Shown: positions 13,135 through 26,729, numbered from the stretch's first letter. The stretch: DNA of 64,000 bases from Gorsachius magnificus (GCA_034008185.1 CM067095.1:5130610-5194609); one strand, 5' to 3'. Notes: generated by a model not told the origin, from the letters alone. Numbers and translations: made by a program.

Positions 13135-14127
13135 ATAGAATAGAATAGAATCACCTCGGTTGGAAAAGACCTTTAAGATCATCGAGTCCAACCTTTAACC
13201 TAGCACTGCCATCCCACCACTAAACCCTGTCCCTAAGCACCTCATCTATCCTTCTTTTAAATACCTCCAGGGATGAGGACTCCACCACCTCCCTGGGCAG
13301 CCCATTCCAGAGCCTGACAACCCTCTCGGTGAAGAAGTTTTTCCTAATGTCTAGCCTAAACCTGCCCTGGCGCAGCTTCAAGCCATTCCCCCTCGTCCTA
13401 TCATCTGTTACCAGGGAGAAGAGGCCGACCCCCACCTCGCTACACCCTCCTTTCAGGTAGTTGTAGAGGGCGATCAGGTCTCCCCTCAGCCTCCTCTTCT
13501 CCAGACTAAACACCCCCAGTTCCCTCAGCCGCTCCTCATATGACTTGTGTTCCAGACCCCTCACCAGCTTGGTTGCTCTCCTCTGGACCTGTTCCAGCAA
13601 GGCAACATCTTTCTTGTAGTGAGGGGCCCAAAACTGAACACAGTATTCGAGGTGCGGCCTCACCAGCACCGAGTACAGGGGCACGATCACTTCCCTACTC
13701 CTGCTGGTCACACTATTCCTGATACAGGCCAGGATGCCATTGGCCTTCTTGGCCACCTGGGCACACTGGTGGCTCATATTCATCTGGCTGTCAATCAGTA
13801 CCCCCAGGTCCTTTTCCACCAGGCAGCTTTCCAGCCACTCTTCCCCAAGCCTGTAGCGCTGCATGGGGTTGTTGTGACCAAAGTGCAGGACCCAGCACTT
13901 GGCCTTGTTGAACCTCATACAGTTGGCCTCGGCCCATCGATCCAGCCTGTCCAGGTCCCTTTGCAGAGCCCTCCTCCCCTCCAGCAGATCAACACTCCCA
14001 CCCAGTTTGGTGTCATCTGCAAATTTACTGAGGGCACACTCAATCCCCTCATCCAGGACATTGATAAAGATATTAAACAAGACTGGCCCTAAAACTGAGC
14101 CCTGGGGGACACCGCTTGTGACCGGCC
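13135..14127 (-). mobile_element. CR1 LINE, 5'-truncated
   Basis: This is a non-LTR retrotransposon fragment of about 993 bp on the minus strand. It contains the C-terminal part of the CR1 reverse transcriptase ORF, a short 3' UTR of about 85 bp and the usual terminal repeats (ATTCTATTCTATTCTAT) at 13135-13152. The 5' end is cut off inside the reverse transcriptase, as in most CR1 copies, so the endonuclease and the N-terminal part of the polymerase are missing. The reading frame is uninterrupted for its whole length, suggesting a fairly recent insertion by avian standards. A 2-bp CC is shared by both junctions; no longer target-site duplication is seen, as is normal for CR1. It lies antisense to ZDHHC8. 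Confidence 0.95.
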
Positions 14128-14194
14128 ATCTAGCCCTATATCCTGTCTCTGACTGTAGCCAGTAGCAGTTGCCTGAAGAGGAGTGTTGGAACAA
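13220..14194 (-). CDS. CR1 reverse transcriptase fragment (ORF2 C-terminus)
   Basis: This open frame of 324 codons covers the back half of the CR1 reverse transcriptase. Residues 25-32 read VTSGVPQG, a conserved CR1 block, followed by [11 protein letters not shown]. The catalytic metal-binding motif FADD is at residues 58-61. The rest is the thumb and C-terminal region, ending [13 protein letters not shown] just before the stop. An intact CR1 ORF2 is roughly 900-1000 residues with an N-terminal endonuclease, so about two thirds are missing and the fragment cannot retrotranspose by itself. The first ~24 residues, including the nominal start Met, lie outside the CR1 element in an older flanking relic, so the start codon is fortuitous. 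Block INVLDEG departs from the INDLDEG I recall as usual. Expression is unlikely; it is best treated as a transposon remnant. Confidence 0.85.
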   Translation of the reverse strand: MFQHSSSGNCYWLQSETGYRARWPVTSGVPQGSVLGPVLFNIFINVLDEGIECALSKFADDTKLGGSVDLLEGRRALQRDLDRLDRWAEANCMRFNKAKCWVLHFGHNNPMQRYRLGEEWLESCLVEKDLGVLIDSQMNMSHQCAQVAKKANGILACIRNSVTSRSREVIVPLYSVLVRPHLEYCVQFWAPHYKKDVALLEQVQRRATKLVRGLEHKSYEERLRELGVFSLEKRRLRGDLIALYNYLKGGCSEVGVGLFSLVTDDRTRGNGLKLRQGRFRLDIRKNFFTERVVRLWNGLPREVVESSSLEVFKRRIDEVLRDRV

Positions 14195-14205
14195 GCCAGA
14201 TGGGA
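14126..14205 (-). repeat. Older retroposon relic, upstream part
   Basis: On the minus strand this reads GGCAACTGCTACTGGCTACA and then a GACAGGATATAGGGCTAGATGG block, ending exactly where CR1 similarity starts. From memory, 'tactggcca..gacaggatactgggctagatggacc' is a familiar pattern in old sauropsid CR1-type 3' regions. It supplies the first ~24 codons of the chimeric frame 13220-14194. The outer limit (about 14205) is approximate. Confidence 0.5.
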
Positions 14206-17200
14206 TGCTTGGCCAAAATAGTCTCCCTGCTTCCTACAACTGCAGTCCAGAGTGCTCTTAAGTCAGCAGTGGTGTCTTTTTTTGCACAGTGTCAACCAAG
14301 GATCACGGTCCATGTTGCAGAGAGAGCCCCAGCAGTATGGGTGGTGCTTGGGCTGGGTCTGCTGGCCTTTGGCTTCTTGTGAGGGGCAGCAAGGAGATCC
14401 AGCCCCAGATACCTCCACAGAGAAGAAGTGCTGGTTCCCAGGTTGGGAGAGAGAGTCTGCTCAGATGAGTGTGTGGCTCCTTTGGCATCAGCAGCTTCTG
14501 GGCAGTGGTCCCACACCACAGCCAGCTACTTGGAGCAGGTCTGGGAAGGGAATTTGCTTTTCTGAGCTCAAGCAATAGTATGTTTTGGGCATAATTGGAG
14601 GAGAATGGACTCCAATGTAAATAAGTATTGTAATAAGGCTGAATAAGGTAACAACACCTTCTGTAGCCAAGAACTATTCAGCTAAAGTGGAGAGTTGGAA
14701 TACACGGAGGAGAAGCCTCCTTCAGAAAAGCAAAGGGCCACCAGATGTTACAGCTTTTTTGCTATACGGGAGTGCTGATCCCCACTCTCTGTTGCATTTT
14801 TACGCTGTTGCTTTTCTTCCTGAAGATCATTGTTCCTGAGGAGGGTGCAGGAGGTCATATGAACTGTGCTTCCTGCTAACAGCCCCGCTGCTGGAAACTT
14901 GGAGAGCTTTTCAGTTTACTAGTCTTCTGGTGAAAGCCTCTGATCTGTGTTACACAATCGAGCCTCAGTTCATGCTTGTCGTGGCGGCCAGTCACTGGTA
15001 ACGTGTGGGCAGGCTTCAGTCTGTGTCTGAAAAGGTTTTGTTCAGTGTGTGCCTCTGCTCAGTTCGTCGGGCCCTTGCATTGTTCAAAATGTTAAGTATT
15101 CAGCTCTGCTCCACTACATTATCTCACAAATCTCTCTTGTTTGGCCCTGTTTTGAAGAGCACATTGTGTGTGGTGATGTGAACAGTGGCCAAGCCGTATC
15201 TGCAGTGCACACAAAGGTGCTCTGGGCTTGATCTGGTGCCACCCACCATTGGGACTCAGGACTGCCTGAGTCAGGGGTGCTTTGGACTTGTTCTTCTTGG
15301 CTTAAACTTGTGAATGAAAGCATAAAAGTACTGCAGCTTTTTTTTCAATGGGGACAGGCAGTGATGGGTACATAATGCTTCTAATCTTGGAGTTGTCAGA
15401 CAGAAGGGAGCTAATATGATAACCCATAATACCTTGTCCTCTGTGATCTTGAGAGATAGCTGTGCTTTAGGCATATAATTTCCAATGGAGAGGGTTGGAG
15501 GGAAAAAAAAAATCCCTGTTAAGGCTCATCCAGTCTAGCCAAGCTGCTGAGTTTTCATCAAAAGCAGGAAACAGATGGACGGGCACAGATGCAGAAGGTG
15601 CTGCGCCTTCTCTGGAAAAACTACCCAGGCGTGTGCTGCAAGCAGGGACGTCAGCACAGCGCTGCTGTTCTGCACAGGGCTGCCGCTCAGTGCCAGTGGA
15701 TGGATGGTCTTACAGCTCATGCTACTCATGGAGATGCCATTTTGGAGAGGGACTTGCCTGGCATTACTGCCAGCTCCCAGTGATGCGTGCTTGCCTGTTC
15801 CCAGGATCTGCTCACTGTAGTAGAAGAAGAAAAATGCATCAAAGACTCATTATGGTCCTGAGTCTCACAGTTCTGAAGCTTGCTGTGGTCCCTGTTCTGG
15901 TGAGCTTACCCTTAGATCCTTTCCAGAAGCACCTCATTGCTCTGTCTCCCTGCTGAATTCTCCATTTCAGACTGGACAGTTGCATGATGGTCTTGTAACT
16001 TGGTGAAGTCCCAGAGGCAGCCAGAGAAACCTCTGGCATGCCCTGGGGTGGTGTTTCTCTTGTTCTTGAGATAGGAAAGAGGGTCCAGCAGCCAAGCAGT
16101 GTCCCAGGTCTCTGCCCAAGCACTCATGCAGAGCCAGTCTGATACTCAGTCATTGCTCAAGTGCTACACTTAAAAAATTTGTGCATATTGTTTATCTGGC
16201 ACCTACTTGTCCTTGACTCCTCCTGCTTACTTGAAAGGTGCAAATATTTAGATCTCTTCCAAACAGATCTGTGTTATACTTATTTAGGAGGTTTCTTTTC
16301 TTAAGCAGTTTAGTAATTTTTCTTCTTTTGCGTAGTTTTTGCAGAAATCAAAGATTTTCCAAGCAAGAAGCCTATGTAAGCACAACTGTGTAGTGGGGAG
16401 AACATGTTTCTGTGCTTGCTTTCCCTTTTCTAAAGACAAAAGAGCCTTATTGAAATGTGCTTCCCTTCTGACTACTAATGGGTTTTCCTTCCTTCCTCCT
16501 TGCAATGAGCTTAACATTCTCCCATCCTGTTGGGTATAAATTTCAGCTTGGGCTGTTTTCCCTGTTGAGGTGTTGAGTCACTGGCCTTGAATGGGAACCT
16601 GTAGTGAGACAGGGAGAAGTCGGGGCTTGGGAAGGAAGAGGTTTTCCAGCAGTTCAGCGGTAAATGGGATGAATTTTAAAAAACAAGGATAAGGTGCTAT
16701 TAATTTTTGCCTGGGGCTGCTCATGTTCTCTTTTCCTAGTTTTATTTCTGGATGCTTTCTTATGTTGGATCTGGATAAATTCCAGGACATTATGCACAAA
16801 ATACCTAGAAGAAGAGCTAGTTCCTGGTCAATAACAATGTTCCATTTTAAGCTGTCTCAGGTTAAAGGAAAAAAAGACTACGATGCCGCATCACTGGAAT
16901 TTGTCTTCTGGAGGAAAGATGCTGAAAGTCTTGCTTCAAAGGCTCTGTGTGTGAATTATGTCATGAAGCCTGGATATTCTCCAGGGCTTAATTGTGCTTA
17001 TTCATAGAAACACTACACTTTATGAACTGGACAGCAGACCTCTGTATTTGGCTCTAACTGCAGAGAGGGTATTGTTTTTTGCACACTCTGATTAGCAACA
17101 CCGAGCACAGACGTACACTTTGGAATAATTAGTAAAATGGACAGTAATTAAAGCAAGCTTTGCTCTGAACACAAACCAGATGAGCTAAACTAGTCTTCTT

Positions 17201-20200
17201 TCTATCTGAATTTCCCACTTAAGTAAGGTTTCATTTTGTGTGGTGTTGGGTTGCATCGCATGGGGTATATCTTGTCTCTCTCCCCTCCCTAGAACTTCTT
17301 TCTAGTCTAAAATCTACAGTAGCAGACTGTGGGATAAAAATCTGTATCTCCTGCCATATCATCTTGCTTTGCAAGATGAAGAAAACAAGACTGAGCAATG
17401 TAGTTAAGCCATCAAGAACGAGATCAGGTTGCTGTTTCACGTACACTTTTGCAGAGAACCAGTAGTGCAAGAGGGTCACAAAAGTGTTTTAGAGGGCTTC
17501 TGTTGTTGTGTTGGTTTTTTTTTTTTATTGTTCTGCTTTAATTGCAGATAAATTTATAAGGGAGAAGATTCTTTACTAATACATCCTTTTTAGGAAACTC
17601 CTGCATAAGTGAAACTGAAAGGGTTTGTTTGGGTTTTTTTAAGAGCTCTACATTAAAAGAATATTTTCTTGTTTCTGGTATTACTTAGGATTTTTGTATT
17701 AGGAGATTTTTTTTCCATACAGTATCTTATATAGGTGTGCATAAAAGCTGAAAGGAAGGATCACTGGACAAAACAAGTAGTATGCTTTGCTGTTGTCACA
17801 GTTCTGTCAGTGATGGGACAAATTGAGAAATGTCTTCTATTCAGAATTCTGTCCACCCAGAATTGCACCACAAATTAATTTTGAAACTTGCTGCTGAAGG
17901 TAAATTCACAAACAAACACCCAGTGTGAAAATTTAAAATAATTTTTTATAGCATTAACAGATAAAAATGTTGAGTGACTTATTTTTTTAAATGGAAGTCC
18001 TAGCACTTGGACATGTAAGAATATAACTGCCTTTTAAACTGTAGCTTCATGAGACTACTTAACTATCTGTGCATGACATCCTCTAGGCTCCTTAATTAAC
18101 GTTTACTTTGTTAGTGAGATGAGACAAGGATTTGAAAATGAAAGACAGTCGTGGTCTGGAAGAGCAGTTGTTATCTGTGAACTTTGTTTCCTGGAAATCA
18201 AGACCACAGAGCTGATAACTTTTGCTCTGAAGTATTGAAGCCTATGTTTCAGGCAGACATGCAGGTCCTATTTTGAAGGATTTTGATGATCAAGGATCAC
18301 TGTGCATTTCAGTGAGCTATTTTGATTTCCATCCTGCTTGAAAGTGTGCACTTTCCTCCTGCCTGTGCTTGAAAAAATCATGAAAGAACCACAGGCTGGA
18401 AAGCACCTAAACCAATCCAGATTAAAGAGGCTGCAGTTTGGGATAGCTGAGGGTCTCGTTACTATGGCAATTGCCTACCCAAGTGTAGATGCTGAGCATT
18501 ACAGTCTTGTGGTCGCTGACCCAATATTGGAAGATTTTAATCTAACATAGAACAAATATCATCATCATCTTTCATATCTCTGAAAGCAGCAATGTGCTCA
18601 GTATCTTTTGTGTTTGATTCTTGCAGGCACTTTGAATGCATATCTTATACCCTGTATCCTGCTTTTGAATTTGCAGTGCAGTATCATAACACTTCATCTT
18701 TCAGTGGAAGAGCCAACTTTAGGATGAAACCTAGTAAAAACCTCAGCGTTACATACACTCTGTGTCTAAACTGCTTTAGAGATCAACCCAGCTGAATTCT
18801 GATTTATGGAAGAAAGCTTCCCACGCCACATTTACACTGTGCACATTTAGGGAGATTTGGAAGAGTTGATCTTGAAGTGTCATTTAGGCTGATTGTTCTG
18901 TTTTTATGAAGATTTTGCCCATGAGAGCCCTTGAATACACACTAATGAGGAAAGAGGTGAATAGAAGTAGACCGCAGAATTCTGAATCCACGTTGTACTG
19001 TATATAAAGAGACTAAACTTTGTAAGTCCATATACTGAAAAACTCTATCCAAGCCTCTTCACAGTTCAAGTTCAATATTGTGGTGCTAGCCCATCTTGAA
19101 TCGTGGGTCCATCGAAAAATTTAAGGTCAAGAGGGCCCAAAACTACCAATTGCTTCCTTTTCTTTTAGGAATGCTTGTAAGATGGCTCTTGTTTTTAGTA
19201 TCTGACGTTGGAGATGGGAACTGCAGTGGGTGAAGGGATGGATGTCCTTGCAAAAACTATCAGACCAAGTGACAGCATTGGTCCACCCCTGCATCAGGAC
19301 ACAATGGTATAGAGCTGCCACAGAGTCCTGTACAGCTGCTGGATGAGCAGTGTCTGAGTCAAGATCAGTGCTGTGGTATTCCCCTTCTGTACCTTTTTGT
19401 TAAGCACAATTCTTTGGACAGCAGTAATTTTAGCAAATCTAAGAGGATTTGGGAACTTTCCCCTTCCCTGTCCCTTGGCTTAAGGCTATAGTTCATCTGG
19501 AAACCGAAAATGCCATTTAATAAAATAAAATCACAAGCCTCTGTGACAGGTCATTAATCTGTCCTTAAGGAAATGGCAGTGAGTGAGGGGGGCAAGCCTG
19601 TCATCTGGGCAGGCAGTGGGGAGAGGGCTGTGAAGTCTCATCCACTGCTTGGTTAATGGCAACATACTGAACTGTCAGGCAGGCTCATTAGGGACACGCT
19701 GTTAATTCGGTCAGGCAAGCGCTGCCAGGCTGCATTGTGTGGAGTTAAGGAGGGTGAATAGAGCTCATAAGCAAAGCTACTGGAATCTGCTTCTGTATTC
19801 CCTTTGGATGGCTGTTCTCCGTTTTTGGCTTCTTTTCCAGTTCAAAGTGGCCACGTGGAGTTTTGGCACCATTAGTGTTGCCTGAAGATTAGTTATAGAT
19901 TGCAGAAGTAACCTAACTTGTCCTGAGATGAGTTACCCTGCTTCTCTTCTCAGCTGTTTTTGCATACATACATTTAGTCATAATGTCAGAGCCAGAGTAT
20001 CAATTCACTACTTCTAGTGACTTAATTAGAAATGGATTAAGCCCTTCCTCTTTAAAACCCAATTTGAAATGCTATAGGTATTTTCCTTATCTTCACTGCT
20101 CACATCGGCTAGACGCTAGCTATATGGCAATTAAAGTTTGCATTTCTTTTCTATTGTCAGAAGGTAACCTTTTTCCCCTCCACTTCCCACAAGTCACAGT

Positions 20201-23200
20201 CCTGCAGGTGGTTTGGAGGGATGACAGTACATGCCTTATAAATCCACTGCAGTCCCTGAAAGAGCTCGGTAGTAAGCTGTAATGTTATGGACTGACCCTT
20301 TTGGGCAGAGAAGAGGGAGGCCAGTGGTGGGGGAAAGCTGCCACGTGCAACCTAGCTGGGTGGGTGTCCTGACTCCTTGTGTGACGGACTGGAGTGATTC
20401 CTCATGTGATGATTATTATAAAAGGTTGAGTAAGGGTAAGAGATTGTTTCCATCTCATAAAGGGAACAATCAGAACGTCTCAACGCTGTCTCTCCCCAGC
20501 ATGCGTCAGAATATACTGTTAATTTAGGAGTTGGAACCCAACAGAGGACTTTCTGATTCTCTACCATGTGTTTGCCTTTATGACTCCAAGTTCCTCTCAT
20601 CCTTTGGGAATGTTTTTGCCTGACATCTTCAGTCTTGTTAAAACTTATTTTTGTTACTGCCTAGTCTTCTGCCAGAGAAAAGGCTGCAATTAGTAAATTT
20701 CTGGTAATAACTTTCTACATTTTCACCTGATTTATCTGATTATGTTAAGGCTGGGTCAAATATTCCATTAAGAGTTTCAGATGCTGTCAGAATCGAAGCA
20801 GAAAAAGGGTTCTCAGGAGATTAACTGTGTGTGCTTGTGTGGAACAGACTTACCGGGGAACTGGCCTGCACAATTACCTTGCAGAGTGCTGCAGAGCTCC
20901 AGCACTTCTGTCACCAAATACCTGGGGTAATCATTAGTTGTGAATAGACGATGTTCTCCACCTGCTGTGTCAGGCTCTGTTATCACACTAGGAGGCTGCC
21001 CTCCTCCCCAGAAACAAGAGGAATTCATGCCTCTGCCTATTCAGATAGAGGGATATCTACTTAATGTCGTGCCCAATTTAGGGAAATAAAAAAGTGTTTT
21101 TCCAAGGGTGGAAAACCACTTGCTGTGTGGGAAGGAAAACTTCTTACAAACAGGCACTGAGTTTCCTCATTTTCCTTTATCAGGGGTTTCTATTAAAATA
21201 GGGCTGGAGGAGGGGAATTTTGAATGATTCTGGGAAGCTTTGACTTGAGAGTGATTCATAGATTTTTATTATCATTATTTATTAAGGAGAACAGACCATT
21301 GGACCTAATCTTTTACTTATCTTTCCCTTTGGAAACTTAAACCACTTATGCAATGACCCCAGAAGAGTTTGTGGGTTTGAACCAAGGTCTTTCAGCATAA
21401 AAGCATAAATCCCAGCTCTGGGAGCTAGCCTACAACCACTTTAAGAGATTTATTCCTATTACCTTTCATACTTGGTAAGTATTTTTATAATGAATCCTCA
21501 GTGCATTCCTTCTCTGTTTGTGAAGTGGGGTGATAAAAAAGTTGTTCATGGGAAATGGGGGCAGCAGAGGCACTTTACAAAACTGCGATCTGACGAGGGT
21601 TGAGACTTGCCACTTTCTGTGTTGTGACAATGGTCAGTTTGTTGCTGGAGTCTCGGTGTAAGAGTTTGTTCATTTGAGAGTCATTCTTTAGTTTTGATGG
21701 GGAAATTTTGATTACTGAGAAGAATAGCTTGTATAGTAGCAACCTTTTTCTTCTTAATTTGGAAGTGAACATTTACTTCTCCAAAAATAACTTTGCTGTT
21801 AATAATCAAAATATAAGATCAGTCACAAGGTGTACATTAGAAAGAAGTTTTTAAGCTCCAGCCTATCATTTTAAGGACAATGAGGTGATTTACATTTATT
21901 TTTGTGTTCTGCTACTTTGAAAAAAAATCAGTGCAACCTAAACTATGTTTTAATTAAAATTTGGCGAGAGAATTTAAATTAAGAAAAAATAAAAACTTGA
22001 CACAGTCTATGTCATAATTTAACTTCATTCTTGTACTTCAGAAGATAATTAACTAGATATTATAACTTAGTCTTTTAGCTAATGCCTTAGGTCAATTCTT
22101 TAAAGAATCAATCAAACTAGATTCTGTCCAGTTTACGAAAATGGGAAGGCTCTCAACCATAGCCACATAGTCTTATCTTTTCTGCTTGTATTACCATATC
22201 ATAAAGGCCCATGGACCCCTAATACTTTTGGGTGTGCTTCGTCAGTAGCTGAGAGTCAGAGAAGCTTCTAAGTTTTTAGCTTACTCTTAACTGGTGGAGA
22301 CTGGAACAAACATCTTCGTTATCCTCTTGAAAAATTTTGTTAGCAAGGCAGTCTCATCATATCTATGCTACTGGCTTGGATTTTGCTCGTATTGTTGTCT
22401 GTTAAGCTAGGTGGCAGCTTAATCTCAGCAGAGATAGAGAATGCATGAAAAGACTCTTAAAGCAAGAAAAATGATATGGAAAGGATGAACAACTGTTGTC
22501 ACAGCAAGTATAGAAGTTTGAACTTAGATCTGTATTTTACTGCATTGGGAAAACCAGAGGTCCTCAGCTTCCAGAACGGAGAACCAAACACTTCTGACCG
22601 GTTCAACACCTGTCCCAGAAGGATTTCCTTATGTGAAATAGGCTCAAGGAAACTGATTTATGTCAGTAGCCGTAATAAACACATTGTGCAAAGTTAAAAA
22701 GTCTCCAAGGCTTTGGATAATCAACAGAAACCTTAATTAAGTTCAACCTCTGGTAAGAATTTCTCAACAATTATAGGTATTTAGTTGACATGTAAGGAAC
22801 CATGAAAAATAATTTCTTGTTTCATACTTACTAATGCAGTTGAAATGGGTTTTTTTGCTTAAAGGTCCAAAAGTAATGTCAGCCATATAGCAGTGGATGA
22901 GATGTGATAAGGCATCAGAAATCCATTGACAGTTTCTTAGCACAGCTGCAAAATAAACTGTTTGAACTTTCCTGTAGTCAGTGTTTATGTGTGGAATGAG
23001 CTTGTCCTGTGTCCTGTCAGAGAATCTGGATAACTGTTTTGATAGAAATGAGATATCCTCTGTCAGGATTGTTAGTACCTTCCAAAACTGAACTAAAAAA
23101 CTGAGCCATACAGTCAAACACTGGAGTGTATGGTTAAAAATACAAGGAGAGGCTGTGTAGGAACGAACATGTGTCAAAGATAGGGTATTGGCTTCCTCCT

Positions 23201-24263
23201 AATGGACTTGGACTTTGTAGCCCACTCCAGTTGCCAGAATTGAACACAATATACAGTTTGTGGCTTTTGTGTCTTATTTCGTAGTGTAATGTATGATGTA
23301 CAAATCATATAATACAACAAAATATGGGGATCCATAGCTACCCTACCAAGTGGCCTGTCTCCTGTCCTTGATTTGACCCCCTAGTGTTCTCCTCAGCTAT
23401 TCTGATCTCCCTCTCCAAATTAGCAATCTCTGCATAAAGAAAATGAGCATCAAGATCAGTCCCAGCAAGAAGGATCCTCATAATGAGACTAAAGGCTCAA
23501 TTTCATGGAAAGATCTTGTCAGTCAGCAACATGCTAACATCCACAGTACATCCCAGAGACTGTTATTAAGGAGTGTGGTTAAAAACTATTTCCCTGGGAG
23601 TGATTTTGCTGCTTGGGCAAATCTCTCACAGGTGCAATCTATTAGGAAGGACAGACCGCCTCTTATAAACAAGCAAGCAAAGACTATCCAAAGAACAGGC
23701 AATGATGTGTTGCCTTGCCAGCAGGGAAAGTCTACGAGAAGACTGCAAATTTTAGCAGAAGTAGAATTTTTTTGGAAAAATCTATAGTCTGTAATGGGAT
23801 TTTTGAAAGGAATTATTTATTCTGTACAAAATTTTCCAGTCTACAGAACTGGTAGTTTAAGAAACAAACAGAAATACCCAAAGAAAAACTCAGGCAACCT
23901 AACCTGGTTATTGAATGAATGTTGCCCTCTTTTTGTGTAGGATAGGTGGGACTGACATTAGATTTTAGTCATCTGCTGTGCAACATGATTTGCTCTGCTA
24001 TAGCCAATTTCAACTGCAGCAGCCAACATGGATTGTTCAAGTTGGGTGGCAGCATTTCTGATCTGAGATGCAGCCCCCTTTTTTCTTTTTTTTTTTTTTT
24101 TTTGGAAGATGATTGAAAGAATCAAAATTACAGGGGCCTTCCTCACCTGAAAGGCACAGAGTTAGGTGAGTAGATATTTTTGCAAATTCTCTTAACAGCA
24201 CTCACCCCCCACCCCAGCTTCAGCCTGACAATACAACGCTGATGTGTTCCTCTTCTCTCCTAG
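14206..24263. other. Non-coding DNA, probable ZDHHC8 intron 1
   Basis: No coding exon or RNA gene is supported. Open frames here (for example 15495-15956 and 23443-23787 on the + strand, 22764-23177 on the minus strand) show no recognisable domain and overlap frames of similar length, as expected from chance. Apart from the T-rich run at 24079-24103, no repeat, array or strong inverted repeat stands out by eye. Confidence 0.5.
24079..24103. repeat. Interrupted poly-T tract (25 bp)
   Basis: Twenty-four T are broken by a single C. Read on the minus strand this is an A-rich tract and could be the degenerate tail of a retroposed sequence, but the adjoining DNA is not recognisable as one. Length is likely to vary between individuals and assemblies. 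Confidence 0.8.
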
Positions 24264-24291
24264 GAAGGAGAAATCAAGATCCAGCAAGAAG
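24264..24291 (+). other. Exon-like 28-nt segment (unproven)
   Basis: A pyrimidine-rich stretch ending TTCTCTCCTAG is followed by 28 purine-rich bases and then a near-consensus donor, AAG|GTAAGC. In one frame the segment reads KEKSRSSKK. The length is not a multiple of three, so inclusion within coding sequence would shift the frame; a 5' UTR exon or a splicing decoy is possible. It resembles no family I know. Large introns contain many such pairs by chance. Confidence 0.2.
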
Positions 24292-26729
24292 GTAAGCTGT
24301 GTAGTTAGTTATAACAAATTCCACATCCATTCCCAAAAGATTTTTCCTAGAAATCCTTACAATCTGAAATTAAAATATTCTTTGAAGTCAGTTCTCTTGC
24401 AAAATTTTCTGATCTTTTTTTTTTTTTTCTGTAATACCTTAAAGTACATGTAGAATGCAATAATTTATTCTTTTGTTGCCTTGGCTAAGGAGAATTCAGT
24501 GTGTATTTTTGCTTTATTCCACCATTTTGAGTGATTCATCTTGCCTTCCAAAATGATTACATGTCCATCAATCCAACCACAAACCCTTTTTGAGAACTCC
24601 TTGCCACTGTTATATATACTGAATAAATCAAAGCCAAACTATCTCAAATACATGTTTCTGTGACACAATAAAATGATGGCTTGGATTTTAACTGTGTAGC
24701 TGGAACTGAGAGCTATTTCAGCACTGAGCAAATAAATCAACCACCCTTCCTGTTCCCCACCCCCCTTGCTAAAACCACTGAAAAGTGTGTATAACCAGCA
24801 TTTGATCTTTTTCTGCAGCATCCAGAGGAGTCGGCGGAAGCAACCACCTGAAACAATCCTTTCAGTACTTTCCACCTGTAGCCTCATGTGCCTTATCTCC
24901 GAATCACTCTGGGCTTTCTTCTGGCACTGAGTCAGTCTGCTTGTTGTTAAACATTTTCCCATCTGTTTTTGGCTCTGCGCTGGATTTCTCCTGGATCCTG
25001 AAAGCAGTGAATAGTTTTGAAGGAAAATGACCTGACTGAAGCAGGATACAATTTGAAGAGCCCTCCACACATTATTGCTAAATCCTGGAACCCTCCCTGC
25101 AGGATTAATGGTTCCTTAGTTGCTTCGATGGCCGGGGCTAGCAACGCTCTGGTAGGCAGATCAGGTCTCAGGTGGCCTCCTTGGCTCTGGTTTTGCCTCA
25201 GGTTTTTTTTCACTCCTCTTCCCTCAGAGCCATCTTTCCTCCTCAGCTACTCTGCCTCCTCTCTTACTCATGTGGTGTTGCTCTTCTGTGCAAATACACA
25301 TACTTTAAATCACAGTTGCTCTGGTTTCAGCTTCCGTTCTTTGTATTTGAGTATTAAATTTCACTTCATTTTTAATCAAAACACATCACATGTCTTTGGG
25401 GGTCACAGAAGCATGTTTGGCACGTTTAAGTTGCCACTCTGAGGTTCTTCTCCAAACAGAATTCAAACCATTATGTTACAGTCTGTACCAGACCCTTCCT
25501 AGCAGCTGTGTTTATACAGCTCCTCGTAAAATGGGTCCCTGATTAGGATTTTTGAATAGCTCAATCACTGAAAAAATGGTGTTTTGAACCAGCTAAAGCT
25601 ACTTTAAAAATTGAGATTATATATGATTAAAAGTTTTGGTTTGAAGAAATGTCAGTGGCAACACCCTGCCAAATTTTAGGTCCAAAACATAATCACCATT
25701 AGTATCACAAAGATTAAGTTACCAGAATTTAATTGGGCAAGAAGTGTTTTTCTTTTGCTTGTTTAAAAAAATAGCTGAAAAATTCATTTGACAGAGATTG
25801 AAAATTGTATGTATGTTCAGAGTAGTCACCCAAAATGGTTAAAGTTTGGTAAATTATATGAAACTGAGGATAAGTTCTTTATGTTGGAATTGTCAAGCAA
25901 CAGTAATTTGGGGGCTTGATCCAGGATAAGAAACTGAACATTAGAGCGGTTCTGGGGTTGCTTAACACTTATCAAGACAAGCTGTTTGAAAAACCAAACC
26001 CCGTCCTCGATTCTGAGTGACACTGATACACACTACTGACCCTGGGTGTTGGACAGGTGGGTTGTAAATAGCCGTTCTGTTCCTGCCATGCCAGGCAATC
26101 TCTTTATGATGCCAGAGGAGTGATAGTTGGTGTGCCAGCAGCCCTGCCTTCTGGACTGCAGGGAACCCTACAGGCTTGAAAAGCGTTAAGGCTGGGAGGA
26201 AACGGTACCTCATCTGGGCTAGTCCCCGCTGTGGACATAGCAGCTGCATTTCCAATATTCTGCAAGTTTGGTTACATGCTTTCTTGCTGCGGATACTGGC
26301 ATTCAACAAAAACAGTAAGCATACATTAAGGCAGGGAAACAGAAGTGGTGCATCTGCTCCATTAAACTGCAACACATGATTAAAGGACCAAAAGCTACTT
26401 CGGCTGACAAACTCTGTACTTAAATGTTTTTTAAATCGTAAACTAAGAGCAAAGATTTATAAGTTTGTGTCGTGATCCATAAATCTAGGTCTCCTCTTGT
26501 CCTTTTACTCTAGACAAATAGCTTGTAGAGGAAATTGTAGTGGTTTGGATAAGTCTAGGTTTCAGCAGTCAGCCCTCTTAGGTCAGACATGTAAGAAACA
26601 TCTGTAATTGTTTGAGGAATTTGGCAGGCTATCTTGTACTTAAATCACATTTTCCCCTTTGAAAGTTGGAAATGTCCGTGTATAAATTAGACACACAAGC
26701 CACGTACCTCTGCACCTGTAGAACTAGAC

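Noticed and set aside
13180..13200. tRNA-like 'atcgagtccaacc' as a T-arm
   Set aside because: It is part of the standard CR1 3' end; no cloverleaf surrounds it.
13547..14165. Open frames of 181 and 88 codons on the + strand inside the CR1 element
   Set aside because: They are antisense shadows of the CR1 reverse transcriptase frame, which on the minus strand has clear RT motifs.
15495..15956. 153-codon open frame on the + strand
   Set aside because: Low-complexity Ser/Cys-rich translation without family resemblance, with several overlapping frames in the same region. Treated as chance.
22764..23177. 137-codon open frame on the minus strand
   Set aside because: No domain recognised and no splice or promoter context. 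Long frames are expected at this rate in 64 kb.
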